Shown piece after piece: positions 47,261 through 59,812 of a stretch of DNA of 64,000 nt. Origin of the DNA: Malania oleifera (Eukaryota; Streptophyta; Magnoliopsida; Santalales; Ximeniaceae); contig NC_080421.1 in assembly GCF_029873635.1 (NCBI RefSeq), positions 2,294,001-2,358,000 of the forward strand, in the 5' to 3' direction. The notes below the pieces were generated by a model. It was not told the DNA's origin. It saw only the letters and a program-made list of their open reading frames with translations, and ran no database searches. Positions within the stretch are counted from its first letter, which is position 1; every line of letters starts with the position of its first letter. Position numbers and translations under genes: made by a program.

Positions 47261-48692
47261 TAGTTTCTGGTTTGGTTCAAAGTGGTGTTTGGTTCGGGAG
47301 TCTTGGCCCGAGTCTCAGTTCAGGTTCAGGGAGTTGGTTTGGGGGGTTCAGTCATCTTTCGGGGTACAGTTCAGGTTCAAGTTTGAACCTAAAACTGGGT
47401 TGTGGATACTTGCATTCACAATATCAGACGCAATTTAATATTACATGCTTAGAATATGAAAGGAAAAGCCAGAGTTACTTATAATCTTCCACTCCTCTAG
47501 TCTTCTTTTCTGGTCCTTGAATCTATCTATATGGAGTAATCCTCTATTGTTCTTCTGGGTTCCGAATGTGGTTCCTGGACTCTGAGTGGTTAGCTCCAAC
47601 TTTTTGGAGTCTTGTGAAGTCGCCGCAGCTTCATGGGTTACCTCTGAAACGCCTTTCCTTCAGTTTCCTTTTTACTATCAGCATGCACTTTTCCCCTCAG
47701 TCTTTCACTTTTGTCTCCCAATTATACGATTGTCTATTCAATTGCTCCAGTCTCTCTATCCTCCTATGCTACCCTTATCCTCCTATGCGAGACTCCCTAT
47801 TTATAAGGAGTCTAAGCAAGGTCCAATTAGCGCTCGATTGCTTTCTTCCTTCCCAACAAAAATCCATTCCAACAGAAGCCTATTCCCTTATTCCCGTCAT
47901 TCGGTTAATTGGAGATTTGGGCAAGGAGTAGAGGGAATATTTCAACAGCTTGCAATCTCTCTCTAGAAACTGTTTCCTTATGGGAATTATTTTATTTTGG
48001 CACATGCTTATTTTCTTTCGAATTTTCATTTAATTCACTCACGTTTTCTTTCCAATTTGGTGAACGGGCCCCGAAGATGCTTCAGAATATGCCCGCAAGT
48101 ACAAAAGATTTTGCTTTGATTTTTATTTCCCAGCATTTTGGTATTTCTAGCATTGTATTTTAGCATTCTTTGTACCATATTTTAGCATTCTCGGTACCTT
48201 GTATTTCAATATCTCTTTCTTGTAACTTGGACCCGTGCCCATTTAATAATTTTTCAGTGCTTCACGAATGCTTGGGCCATCACTTTTGCATAAAAATCAA
48301 TAGGAATTAAAAACTCCCAACTTTTCTCAATTAACAAATTTTGCCCACACAAACAATTTTTTACCATTTAAATTCTGGCAGTTGGTCTTAAAACAACTGG
48401 CACATGTTTACAATCCTATTAACTTAAGTCTCGCCCTTAAATATGAATTAAGAGTTTCAAAACCTTCCATTAATCGATCAAATTTTGTTAAGGTAATGAT
48501 ATGATTTTGAAAAGCTTGGTTAGGGACACTTGGGAGCATGAGTAAGTAACTCCATTGTAACTTGATTAGCTCTGGAACTTGGGAACAATCCATAAATAAT
48601 GCACAACCCCAACCTTAAAAATCTGGACTTAATTTGATTCATAACCCCTACTTCATAATCAAAATGACCTGGTAAAAATTAAGGTGTCTACA

Positions 48693-49790
48693 ACAGACAT
48701 TTACAAGAATCTTCCCAAGCTAATCCATGCTAAGAACAATTTGATCACACGGCTGAAATGCTTTTCTAGCAAATATGCATCAATAATAAAATCATACCAT
48801 TAAATTTCTTTTCCATCACGTGTTAACTAGCGGACGAAAAAGGACCTCCACCTTTTACATCAATTATTAACCACGACAATGCCTGCTCTTCTCGTGTAGT
48901 GTTGTTCACAAAAATTGAAAGAAGACAATTAAGCTATTATGGTGTCTTCGCCAATTAAAGCCCATTGCTCATGAAACAACCAACATAAGCTTGTAAAATG
49001 AATATGATGTCCAACAAAAGAAAAAACAAAAAACAAAAAGCAACACACTTATTTGTCTCATCCTAACTCTTGTTTCTCACGTAGACCTCAATTGTTCTTT
49101 CGTCTTAAAACAACAACAGAGAAGGGGAGGCTATGATTGCATATTTGTGCGACTCTTCTAAGAAATATACAGGGAATTAAATGGAAGGGGGTAACAAGAA
49201 GCATTCAATGAGGAAGCTATAAACCTATATAATATCAGTATGGTACGCCCATACTCATGCAGGCTATAAATTATAGTGCGCAAAACACATGACAACATAA
49301 ATCCTCCACGATGACGGACCACAAGGAAAACTTGCGGTGATTATGATATCTCGAGATGATGCCACTGAGTCGGGGTTCAATCAGCAATCTGCACGTACAA
49401 GTTAGGGTGAGCTCAAATACTCCAAGCCGTAAGAACAATAGCATCAAGTATTAAGGAGTTGGCAAGAAGCAAGCGGACTTTTATCATGCAAGATTTTTTT
49501 TCGCTCCATATCTCAGTGGATAAGGTTCGAACTATCACACGTGGTCACAATATTGGGCTAAAAAATCTCTTATATTCATCCCAACAAATCTTGTACGCAT
49601 GAGATGAAATTATGAGAGGTTGGGTTAGGGACAGTTGCGTTGAGTTCAGCACGCACAGAGCTGAAGCCAAAACCTGTGAACAACCAACCAAGTCGATCCA
49701 AAGCAGTCTGCCTACCAAGTTATGGTAAAAGAATCAATATCCCAGAACAACATTAAAAAAAAAAAAAAAGTAAGCTACAACACGTTAGCC
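48693..49790. other. Spacer without recognised features
   Basis: Moderately AT-rich. No gene, RNA or element recognised. Confidence 0.5.
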
Positions 49791-50161
49791 TTTTTTCTTT
49801 TTCTTTTTTTTATAAAAGAGGGGCGACGCCTCTTTTCTTTATTAGAAAACCTCTCACTTATGATAGAGGAATACCGTGGTTCCAACAAAGCAAGCTACAA
49901 ATAGATAGAAATGAAATATAACTAAAACGAAACGAAAACAAAACGACACATTAGACTTTTAAAATTAGGAAGACCAATTTTATCAAGTCGTATCATGCCT
50001 CTAACTAGACGAGATAAAGAAGCAAACTTCAGATATCTCATAGTGGTGCCTTCCTCTCCCTGACGTGCCAAGAAGTTCGAAGCCTTATTTCCTACTCTGA
50101 ATTGGTGAGCAATGGTGAAATTAATCATGGAAAGAGCCTCAATAAGCTCTTCCCAAAAATC

Positions 50162-50629
50162 TCACAAATACCATACCATGCATCTCCGAGAACGAACCCA
50201 ATCGACTACTACATTAGAGTCACATTCAATCTCCACATTCATATAACCCATTTCTTTAAACATCCACACTCCCTCGGTCAAGGCCCTAAGTTTGGCTTTA
50301 TTATTAGTGTCATAGCCAAAGAAGGAAGAATAAGCACCCAGGAAAGCCCCACTGCAATCTCGAATCACAGCACCCCCTCCACATGTCCCTGGGTTCCCAC
50401 GGAAACTACCATCTACGTTCAACTTTACGGACCCAACCCGAGGGTTCCCCCACCTAACAACACAAGGAGTTCGTGCCTTCGGAGTGATAATTGGAATCTC
50501 AAGAGCACTTAGTGCTTTGCTATCCTGAGTGGAAAGGGATCCGCTTGATCTCATATTCTCCGAAATCCTCCTAAGCCATACCTTGATTGCCAACCAAACT
50601 CCTTTACCCGATTCCTTAGCACATTCCAT
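50162..50629 (-). pseudogene. RNase H domain of the L1 element
   Basis: A 155-residue open stretch of the plant L1 RNase H (RVT_3 family). The first catalytic Asp is present in LNVDGSFRG and a third in IECDSNVVVDW, but the usual catalytic Glu (normally in NN.AE.RAL) reads Lys in NNKAKLRAL. The domain probably served the element's own RNA removal. The changed residue and the decayed context argue against present activity. Confidence 0.8.
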
Positions 50630-52121
50630 TCAGACTCTACATCAACGTACCCAAAGTCTCCAAGTTATTAAACTTGGCAAGATACCAATGATTACACCCC
50701 TCTCAGTCGATTTCTTAGCATAAGTAAACAATTGTTGTACACAACAATCCAAAAAACTGCAGTCGTACAAGGAACCCCCAAGGCTGTAGCGACAAAATCC
50801 CAAACCTTCAAAGCAATCTCGCTCGAACAAAGCACATGATTGAAGGTTTCTATTTGCCCCCAGCTCGCAACAATTACACCGAGAAGCAAGAGCAATTCCC
50901 AAGGATTGAACCAAAACCCTGAAAGCAAAACAATTTGTACTACAATTTGCATCTAGCTCTCTACGTGGGGGATGAATGGAGCTTCCTAACATCAAAGCCA
51001 ACATGAGCATTCAAAGATGAAGCAATGAGGAATGTCCTCATTGTTTGGCATCAAATGTGCAACAGCGTACATTGAACCTTCAAATAGAAAATGTGATGGC
51101 ACTCAGGTAGCGATGCACTTTTCTCATCGGGTTCCACATGAAAGATATTATTGAAAGAAGAGTTTATGAAGGGTCTGCAGGGAACGAGAATTTAAAGAAG
51201 AAAATACAAAAAGTGAAGAGGAAACACAAGGCAAAGATGATCACCATGGAAAAACAGCATCTTGTGGACAGCCAACAGCAAGAATATGTGATATCCCAGT
51301 CACCATCCACCCACACATCTTTAATATTAAGCAGAGGGTTTTGAATAGCGAGCCACCAGCCAACCAATTATCAAACCAAAACGAACCCTTGCCATTCTTT
51401 ACCTTCAGCTGCATGTTCTCCGTCACCTGAGGTAAAACCTGCATGACTGATTTCCAAAACCGAGAACTCAAGCCTTTAGAAACCACCATGGAGATATGTC
51501 CTTGTTTTACATATTTAGCATGGAAGAATTTTGCCCACAGACTATCTAAAGTCATGAGCCTCCATGCAAATTTCGTAAAGATTTTTAAACTTCACCAAAA
51601 TCACGAACACCTAATCCACCCTCACAAGTGGGCATGCACAGTTTAGACCACGACTTCATTTTCGGCTTTCCATTTATCTCGCCCCAAAAGAAAGTTGAGA
51701 GGATAGAATTCATCTTCTTGTGAACTGCCTTCGGAATGTCTAAAACCGCCAACAAATGAGTCGCCATACAAGTGAGAACATGCTTTAAAAGAATTAGACG
51801 ACCACTTTGCGAGAGTAGCTTTAGCTTCCACCCCGCCACCTTACTTTTTATTTTTTGAACCAATGGCTCCAAGGATCTAATCGTTAAACGCCTAGAGTGA
51901 CCAAGAATTCTTCCTTCTTTGCTTTACCACCGCATGAAAAAATTTTGATTTTTGGTCCCCTTTTTAAGTCAAGATTTTTTTGCTTGTTGCACCAATCTAG
52001 TCTCCTCCCTTTGTTCCCTATTTCCAGATCTAGCTTGGTGAGAAGAAATTCCATTTCAATGCTCGGATCATAATCACATAGCATTTGATTTTCTAGGGTC
52101 TCCAAACGTTCCTCAAGCTCC

Positions 52122-53010
52122 TTAATATTCTGATCTACACGCCCAAAAAGGCATATTCCATGCTCTAAGGGCTATCTTTGTTTTTTTCAGTTTGGCCACA
52201 AGCTTCAAAAGACCCTGGGCATATACCGGCTCAACCCATGCCTTCGTCACACAGTCAATAAAAGAATCATGTGAACACCACATATTTTGAAAACGAAAAG
52301 GTGACGGGCCATACCTAATATTCAATTTGTCAAAATTGATAACCATAGGACTATGATCCGACGATTTCCTCATTAGATACTCCAAATGAGCATTAGGGAA
52401 AGTATTAGAGAAACTCGTATTCATAACCACTTTATCAAGCCTTGCCCCGCTACGAGAGTGACCTTCATGTCCATTACACCATGCGAACCTCCTCCCACTA
52501 GAAGACATTTCCATGAGTCCATAGTTATCCAAGCAAGAATTGAACTCATCCATGACTCCAATTGGTCGTGGATTACCTCTAATCCTCTCCCCATCCTCTC
52601 TAATCATGAATCCCCCACCACAATCCAAGGGTGATTATTAAATCCTCCAAAGCTTGCCACAACTCCCTGCATTCATTTTGAGTACACTTCACATAAATGA
52701 AAGAAATAAAAAAGTTCTTGTTATCTAAAAGAAACCAGCCAAAAATCGCTTGATTATTCATACAAACCGCCTCAAAATTTAAGTGTTCTCTCCATAATAC
52801 CCACAGCTTACCTCCCACATCACCATTACTACAGCAGTTAAGAAGCAGTAGCTGGTCAGCTAGCTGGGACATCCTGGTATCCTCCAAGAACGGCTCGGCA
52901 ATAGCTACAATAGCAACTCAGTGACATCTAACTAAATCTTTCAACCTCCTTCTCAATCTTCCCAAACCTCTTACATTCCACACTGGCATTGTGTCAATCA
53001 TAGATTAAAT
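52122..53010 (-). pseudogene. Apurinic-like endonuclease domain of the L1 element
   Basis: Two frames cover an exonuclease-endonuclease-phosphatase fold: VWNVRGLGR start, AIAEPFLEDTR (metal-binding Glu), GKLWVLWRE, GVMDEFNSCLD, RRFAWCNG, SGARLDKVV and the C-terminal SDHSPMVI. A stop and a frame change interrupt it. In living L1s this domain nicks the target DNA. Confidence 0.82.
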
Positions 53011-53390
53011 TTTGAGGGGCGGGTTAATGATGCACACCTTGTCCTAGCCGGTCCTTCAATGTTGCCAAAGAAACCTGTAAATCCGAATCAGAATCATAAT
53101 GTTTGCTCTTACACAACGGTTGTATAGGTCTATCAGTATCATGGTCTGATTCACAAATAGGCGAAAATGTTCGATCTAACTTTGGGGGTTGAACACACTC
53201 TAATTCTAAAATTTCATATACTACCTCCATGTTCCCCCCTGCACCACCTTACCCCGCCAGGTTCTCATCCACTCCCCTAATCTCCTCCTCCACACGTGCA
53301 CTAAACAAGGCTTGGTCCTCCTCTAAATCCACATAATTCTCCTCATTCACCAAAGTAGTTGCCTCCACCTGTCTCATTGGTCCTTTTATC

Positions 53391-55557
53391 TTGGTGCTCC
53401 TATATATTGCCTAATTTATCTGTTTACTATTTGTATTGTACTCATTCAAAATCCTACTTAGCAGTGCGGTTCTCCCCACACCAAAACCCACACAGAGATG
53501 AAGTGGTGCTTTTTGCAGGATTTGAAAATTCATGCACAAAGGCCTTGCAAAAATTGACTTGCTTAAAATTCCTGCATAAATTTTGTACAGTACACGATAA
53601 GCATGACAGGACTGGCAATTTGTGCCCCTATGAGGATCAAATAAATACCTATAATTTAGTTATTGCTTATATGTTATTTACCCACATCTACTCTTGCTGC
53701 TTTAGTGTATTCAATGTGTTTCCCGTTACCTAGGGTTTGTGCTGTAGAACAAAAAGCAACGCATGACTAAACCCTCGGAGAGTTACTCGGAAGAATTAGA
53801 TCAAGGGAATGTCGGGTCCTAAACCCAGATGTGTTTAATTCAATTAACTCTATTATGTGTGTTAGTTTAATTTCCTACTCATCTGGCTTATTCCTCTCCT
53901 TCTTTCCCGTATCCTCTCCCAATTCCCCAGAGCAGTAACACTGCCTTTACTGCTGTTATGCTCATCACCCTTCTCACCTTTCCATACAAACCCCAACCCC
54001 ACCCCCCCTCCTCAAAAAAATTTTGATCTCCCAGCAGTAATCGTTGACGCTGCTACTGCATCAGTTCGCTTTGGGGCATCTTATCAGAAATAACATTGGC
54101 TAACTTGTTTTGCAACTAGGAAAAAAGCTACATGTGAAGTTTTTGATCATGCGACAAGATAGCGAATCACCAGTCACTCTTCTGGCCACCCAGGCATGAA
54201 TCTTAAATGCAGCAGGATTTGTCATGGGCTGTGTTCTTTGCATCATGCTAACCATTAAAACTTTACTGGTTAGAACTTTATTTCATGCCTCATGCCAACT
54301 AGAAAAATAACATAAAGAAAGGCGTCTTCAGGCCACAAGGCTCCCTACTGTACGTGGTATGGGGAGGGTTGTCAATATACGCAACCATAACCTGTTTGAC
54401 TCGAATCTGTGACCAACCTGTCATAAAGGAACAACCTTACCTTTGATCCAAAGTCCACCCTCATGTAAAATATACAAGAATATTTGTATTTGTACAGCCT
54501 ATGAATGAACCAACTTCCAGTGTTCAAGCCTTATAAACAAGTCGGAATTCAAATATTTATTTAATGTTTACTATATAAAAATGTTTTTGTTTCAACCTCC
54601 ACAAAATTTCAAATACAAATCCACTTCCAAATGCAATATTGCTTAAACTGAAAACTAACTCCATCTACTTATATTTTCATGAAATCACTGCAAATTATGC
54701 TGTGCAGTAGTTATTTGTTCACATATAATAGTGGCGAGAGCATTAATTGGCACTGGGAAAGAAATTGAATGTGATTGCATATCACAGAATCTGAAGCACA
54801 AAACACAGAGATGTTGATACACACAAAACATGTGCAGGAGAGAACTTTTTCTCCTCTACTTGCACTTCGAACATTGGATTTAGGTTCTCTCTCTCTCTCT
54901 CTCTCTCTAAATAGTTTTCTCTATTTTTTTACTGTTGGAATTTTTAGGAGATTATGTAACATGCTTCCATTGTGTTGTCATATAACAAAACCACCATAAT
55001 ACAAAAAGAAAGCAAATTGCCAGAAAGATTTGAGTCGACTATAATCTCACCTCCATTATGACATTTAATCCTTTTAATCTAAAAAAGATAAGCAGCTATG
55101 GATTAAATGTAAAAGAAAATTTTACTGTGGCAAGGAGAAGTGAGGGAATACCCTCATATCGCTGTTCATCCATAAAAGTTACCGTCAAAAAGAATGGATA
55201 GGTGAAGGTCATATGTTCATCCTGGAGGAAGCCACCTGGCATGCCTTAATTTTCAGTGGATAAGATAACCAAAACTAATTCTATAGCATTTATTGAATTC
55301 AACCTGGATTAGATAAGGCGAATACTCTTAAAACAAGGAAAGGTTCCCAAGGAGAAAAATGCACCAAGCCAAAAGTTGTTAAAATGAAGAAATACCAATC
55401 AAACTTAAACATCATACCAAAAAAACAGTTGGTTCAGTTTTAGTTTGTATTTTTAATTTTTTCAATAACCATGGTTAATCCAACCAAACTGATATATTAC
55501 AAATATAAATTATAAATATTATATAAATATATATTATATGTTTAAAATATACATTAG
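53391..55557. other. Spacer without recognised genes
   Basis: Mixed composition with scattered short frames and a CT run at about 54885-54908. Nothing is assignable. Confidence 0.5.
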
Positions 55558-55571
55558 GTAGGTAATTGGAT
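55558..55571. repeat. Target site duplication of the RTE insertion (left)
   Basis: GTAGGTAATTGGAT, repeated exactly at 56076-56089. Confidence 0.9.
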
Positions 55572-56075
55572 TGTGCTATGTGATCGTAGAATACCCTTAA
55601 AATTGAAAGGGAAGTTTTATAGGACAGCTATAAGACTAGCTATGTTATATGGATCGGAATGTTGGGCGACGAAAAAACATAATATTCAAAAAGCAAAAGT
55701 TGCCGAGATGAGGATGCTTAAATGGATGAGTGGTATAACAATAAAAGATAAATTAAGGAATGAACATATTCGTGGTAAGTTAGGTGTAACTCCTATAGAA
55801 GATAAGATAAGGGAGAGACGACTCAGATGGTATGGACACTTGCAACGTAGGCCTTATAGTGCACCTGTGAGGAAGAGTGACTTAGTTACTGTAGGGGACA
55901 GTAGAAGGGGTAGGGGTAGACCTAAAATAACTTGGGAGGAGATAGTGAGTAAGGATTTAATATCCTTGAATCTATCAAAAGAAATGGTTCATGATCACAT
56001 AAATTGATAAAAAATGATTCATATAGCCGACCCCACTTAGTGGGATTAAGGCTTGGTTTTGTTGTTGTTGTTGTT
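55572..56075 (+). mobile_element. 5'-truncated RTE-type LINE
   Basis: About 504 bases between 14-base duplications. An open frame (to 56007) encodes the C-terminal end of a plant RTE reverse transcriptase: LYGSECWATKK, RMLKWMSGITI, IRERRLRWYGHLQRR and RGRGRPKITW. The tail 'gaccccacttagtgggatt' ends in a (GTT)n run, the RTE hallmark, rather than poly-A. The 5' end is cut inside the reverse transcriptase, as usual for target-primed insertion. The still open frame and exact duplications indicate a fairly recent insertion, about 1.4 kb past the CCDC124-like gene. Confidence 0.93.
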
Positions 56076-56089
56076 GTAGGTAATTGGAT
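56076..56089. repeat. Target site duplication of the RTE insertion (right)
   Basis: Second GTAGGTAATTGGAT, directly after the (GTT)n tail. Confidence 0.9.
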
Positions 56090-56616
56090 GTTTGGATATA
56101 AATAAAACAATATTAATTTTCCACATGTTGGTAAACTGTGATTTTTTATTAAAAAAAAATTCTAAATCTTTTTAGAATTAAATGAATAATTTTAATTTAA
56201 TTTGGTTTGATTTGGTTAATCATTGGATATTGGCCCAAAAAATTGGTCAATCAAAGCTCAATTAACAACTTAAACTGGTTTGGTTTCAGTTCAAATTTGA
56301 ACTGGAAATTTGGCTCATTTAAAAGTTCAAGGAAATGTTTCAGTTCACCAAGCCTAAGTAGACTGGATATGAGACTAAGTCAATGAAGCCAAGTGGCATA
56401 AGCATATTTCAACATTTGCAAGACACTTGGCAGCAGGCAGCAGCTTACAACAGTAATCAACTTAATGTAAAGAGATCAGTCAGGGGACTGAACCTGAAAT
56501 AGAAGATAAGTTATACCGGCACCTAAGGTGCCCTCTGCAAGTTAGATGAACTGAGACAACTTGTTAGATGTATGGGATATAGCGCCTACAACTCAGCTGT
56601 TTACAGGCCCAGGAAA

Positions 56617-56805
56617 TAACTGCTCTAGGTGCCTAAAAAAGCGAAGAAACTTCCATTTGGAGGGCTCTCCGAACATCTGGAACCCAAACATAATTATGCA
56701 TGCTTAAGAAGTAACTGCTCTATGCGCCTAAAAAGGGATAGAACTTCCATTTGCAGGGCTCTCCAAACGTCTGGAACCCAAATGCAATTATGCTAAATCT
56801 CATGT
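56617..56805. repeat. 95-base tandem duplication
   Basis: Two units (56617-56711 and 56712-56805) share 'taactgctcta', 'aacttccattt', 'gggctctcc' and 'tctggaacccaaa', about 85 percent alike by eye. Confidence 0.75.
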
Positions 56806-57520
56806 TACATTTTGTTTGCAGGATGGAATAGGGTTGAATTAGAAATGAAATAGCTACTGTATAGAGATATTTTAGTTTACATTACAAAAGTTATTGTTCT
56901 TTTAAGGCAAGTGACCAATAGTGTCTCGCAGTGAGATTTGAGAATAGTCATTTCTCATCAAACAATCCTAACTATTGCATATTATGCCTTAAAATGCCAT
57001 CGCCTGGTGCCAGGGGTAAAACTTTAATATCATTCCATGAACTAGAGGTAATGTTAGTCCCCATTTTGCATCCTTAATTCTGGTGATAGCCTGGTTGATC
57101 ATAGTTATAGTTAGTTCACTTCTAGTGACATGGCACTCCATCATAATACTAGCTCCAAGACACAATGGCATGATTGTATTCCATGGAGTAACTCAGGTCC
57201 ATTCTGGGTGTTGCTCTAATTCCAGTAATCCTTGAAAATTTATGGTCATAAAAGAGTGTTCTCTTTGTTAATTATTAAGAGTCATTCCATTGAAAACAAA
57301 AGAACAACATACTAAAAGGTTAACCCTTAATTTGACCAATCTCTCTTGGCTCATGGCTATAACTGGCCAGGTGTAACAAATCATATTCTTCTTGATTTCA
57401 GAGGATTAGATTGGTCAACTATGTTTCTAATATCACTTTGACCACATCGCATGCCTATTATTTAATTTGGCCCACTAGTATGTTTTTCTTGATTAAAATC
57501 TTCAGAAATGGACAACAGAA

Positions 57521-59812
57521 TCAGTTCTTCAGACTTGCCTGATTAAGAGGATTGTCTGGAGATTTCTTCCACAGTTTCCATATCATGTCCTTGTACTGAT
57601 TATGAGTAAGACCTGGTTTCTCTTCCTTCAGCCTGGGGAGCTCAGCCTCTTCAAAAGCCTAATACAGAAATTCAAAACATGACCACGCAACATAGGAAGA
57701 GGGAAAAAATCAGCACAAACATCTCAATAAAACCAAAGCGAATTATTATCAGACTTCTTATTAAAAAGAAAGATATATCTAGTTTACCAGCATCAAACAT
57801 ATCACTTTCTGACAAAGGGTGCTATAAATCATTAAACATACACCAGAAAGTATCATCAAACAAATTGTGGAAAGTATTACGGCTGTTAACACAGGTAAAG
57901 CAACCACCAAGATGCTCTGCTCCAACTTGCCACAAAGAAGAGAAGAAAGAAACAACCAGAGATAAGGGTAATGAACTATACACAAAGCTACAAGCCACGG
58001 CTATTATCACAAAGGAAATGGAAAAATGTGAAAGGAAACAATTTACTTTGCATGGCTTCTAGGAGTTCTGAAAAGCAAAAGCTAAAGTTAACCATAAACA
58101 TCAACAGGACTCCACACCTTCCTCTGAGTTTTGGACCAGTCATGTAGAAAAACTTCATATAGAACATAAGCAAGGATTATGTTTATTATGTTTTACGCTT
58201 TTATTCCAGTAAGATCTATATATAATTTTATGGATTGTGAAGGGAAATCATGACAAGCCCCTACTAGGCTACTGTCACTCTCCATTGTTGAGTTCACTCG
58301 CCAAATGTTGGCCTCAACGGTGGAAGAGTAACTTAGAGTTGCTCCTATTGAAACTACAATTATGCACACACATTTAGACGATAAGAATTAAAAAATACAA
58401 GGGCCTTTCATATGTAAATGTATATAAAAATAACGATAAAAGGTTTTGACCACATCTTAAAAATTGAAAGGGGCTTTAGAAATAATTTCCTTTGCCTCCA
58501 TCAAAAAGAAAATTTCTAATTCCGCCACCGTATTTGGCCTTACTCAGCCAAGAATATCAAGCTGCTACATAGATCATTATCATAGCTAAATTAGCTCATA
58601 TCAGGGATCAACAATTGTTATGTCAATGAGTTAATGAATTCAATTTAATTACATACCTTCATAACAACTCTTGGGCCTTTTTTGGAACATGGACGGGAAT
58701 ACATAAGAAAAGGAAAAGAAAATATAAGAGTTTTTTCTTTCTCTCATTATTACAGTGAGAAACAAATACATTATTTTACATGCGGCTACCCTGCAGTTTT
58801 TCTTAATTTTTAATAATATAGTAACAAATTTTCATTATTAGTAGCTTGTTATGAAGAATTGAAGAAATACAATGAATAATTAATTTTCTTTATACTTTCT
58901 TTTCCTTTCCCTTTCTCACAAAATCTTTTATCTAAACAGAGTCTTGTCATCTTTCCAATACCAACACCCAAGTTATGTAATCTAAGGCCAATGACATGAT
59001 TGCAACAACCACAGTTGTCTTCAGCCAGGCCAATATTTATAAAATTGTGTACAGAGCGAATTTTCAGCACTCATGATTACGAACGATCATAGTATTCCAA
59101 AACACAGGCATAACTAAGAAAAGCCCTAATTATGAACGAAAACACAGAAATTTAAAGAAATAACGTGCACAACTCCATAACCACGCCCTAATTCAACAAA
59201 ACGAGCAAAAGCACACAACCTATAACAATTAAAATCGAATTCCACACGACACACCTTAAACGACGCTTTGAGCCTCCTCTCCGGATGCCTATCGATCGGC
59301 AAATTATCCGCGACCGTCATCTGCGCAATCGCATCCTCCACCGTCCGAGCCTCTATGACCGAATCATCGCGATTGGTATTCGTGATGAGCACCATGCGCT
59401 CGTACTCCTCCTCGGCGGCAGTGCGGCTCTGCCGCTTCTTGGCCTCCTCAGAGCGGCGGAGAATCTCCGCCTGCTCCTCCTCGCGGCGGCGGCGGAGCTC
59501 CGCCTCGGTGACTTTGGGGACGGGGATGGAGACGCGGCTGGCCTTCTTGTCTGGCTTCTTCAGCGACTGCTCGAGGCTTTTCTCTTCCTGCTCGGCCAGG
59601 CGGCGAGCCTCGGCCTTGCGTGCGGCGGCCTCGGCGCGCTTCTCGGCATCCTCCTCGCGCTTCTTGACGGCGCGGGACTTGGTGCCCTCGGCCTCGCGCC
59701 AGTACTGCTCTTCCTTCTCGCGAGCCTCGCGGTCCTTGCGATCGGCCTCGGTGGCGCTCTTGCGAGCTCTCGCCGCTTCGGCTTTGCTGTTCGTGCCCAT
59801 CTTCTTCGGCAT
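57521..59812 (-). CDS. CCDC124/Lso2 family ribosome-associated protein
   Basis: Two exons: 59812-59255 (186 codons) and 57658-57521 (45 codons plus TGA), joined in phase 0 by a 1596-base GT-AG intron, giving 231 residues, normal for plant CCDC124 homologues. Residues 1-130 are highly charged coiled coil (starts MPKKMGTNSKAEAARARKS; many KREE/EARRLAEQEE stretches). The C-terminal half holds the conserved part: YERMVLITNTNRDD, ARTVEDAIAQM, HPERRLKASFK, then, in exon 2, AFEEAELPRLKEEKPGL and KDMIWKLWKKSPDNPLNQ. Yeast Lso2 and human CCDC124 bind idle ribosomes at the tRNA/mRNA path and help recovery from dormancy. A similar cytoplasmic role is inferred here. Met1 is favoured over Met5 because MPKK is the usual family start. 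Exon 1 is GC-rich in an AT-rich setting, and the gene looks intact. Confidence 0.93.

Larger units (their letters stand above)
42700..48692 (+). mobile_element. Probable Tat/Ogre-like Ty3 LTR, interrupted by a solo LTR
   Basis: About 42730-42930 carries words typical of Tat-lineage LTRs ('gggagtttggttatg', 'ggggaaggtacca', 'cgttctacgaacg'). A TATA-like CATATAAAAGA lies near 43717 and pyrimidine-rich leader DNA follows (43760-44150). After the nested solo LTR (44441-46670) a GGGCTTGG-TTTAAAA array continues, and the end 'ggtgtctaca' falls at 48692. The left border is uncertain and no target duplication was found. It holds no coding sequence, so it is a solo LTR or a fragment. Fossil. Confidence 0.5.
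49790..53390 (-). mobile_element. L1-type LINE, decayed, with a deleted reverse transcriptase core
   Basis: From right to left on the minus strand: an ORF1 tail (about 53390-53020, LVNEENYVDLEEDQALFSAR), an endonuclease (about 53000-52120, starting VWNVRGLGR, with AEPFLEDTR and the catalytic SDHSPMV), a linker (about 52120-51920), then directly the late reverse transcriptase segment (SLEPLVQKIKSKVAGW, LSQSGRLILLKHVL, about 51880-51585). A C-terminal region (to about 50640) and a type I RNase H (50630-50162, LNVDGSFRGNPG) follow. The central reverse transcriptase with the catalytic YADD box is missing, an internal deletion of roughly 1 kb. Several frameshifts and stops are present. A 3' tail block with AATAAA lies at 49838-49885, then T-rich plus-strand DNA to 49793. 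Confidence 0.85.

Noticed and set aside
47566-47966. Overlapping 121- and 126-residue plus-strand frames
   Set aside because: Pyrimidine-rich low-complexity DNA in the probable Tat-like LTR; no motif, splice context or family resemblance.
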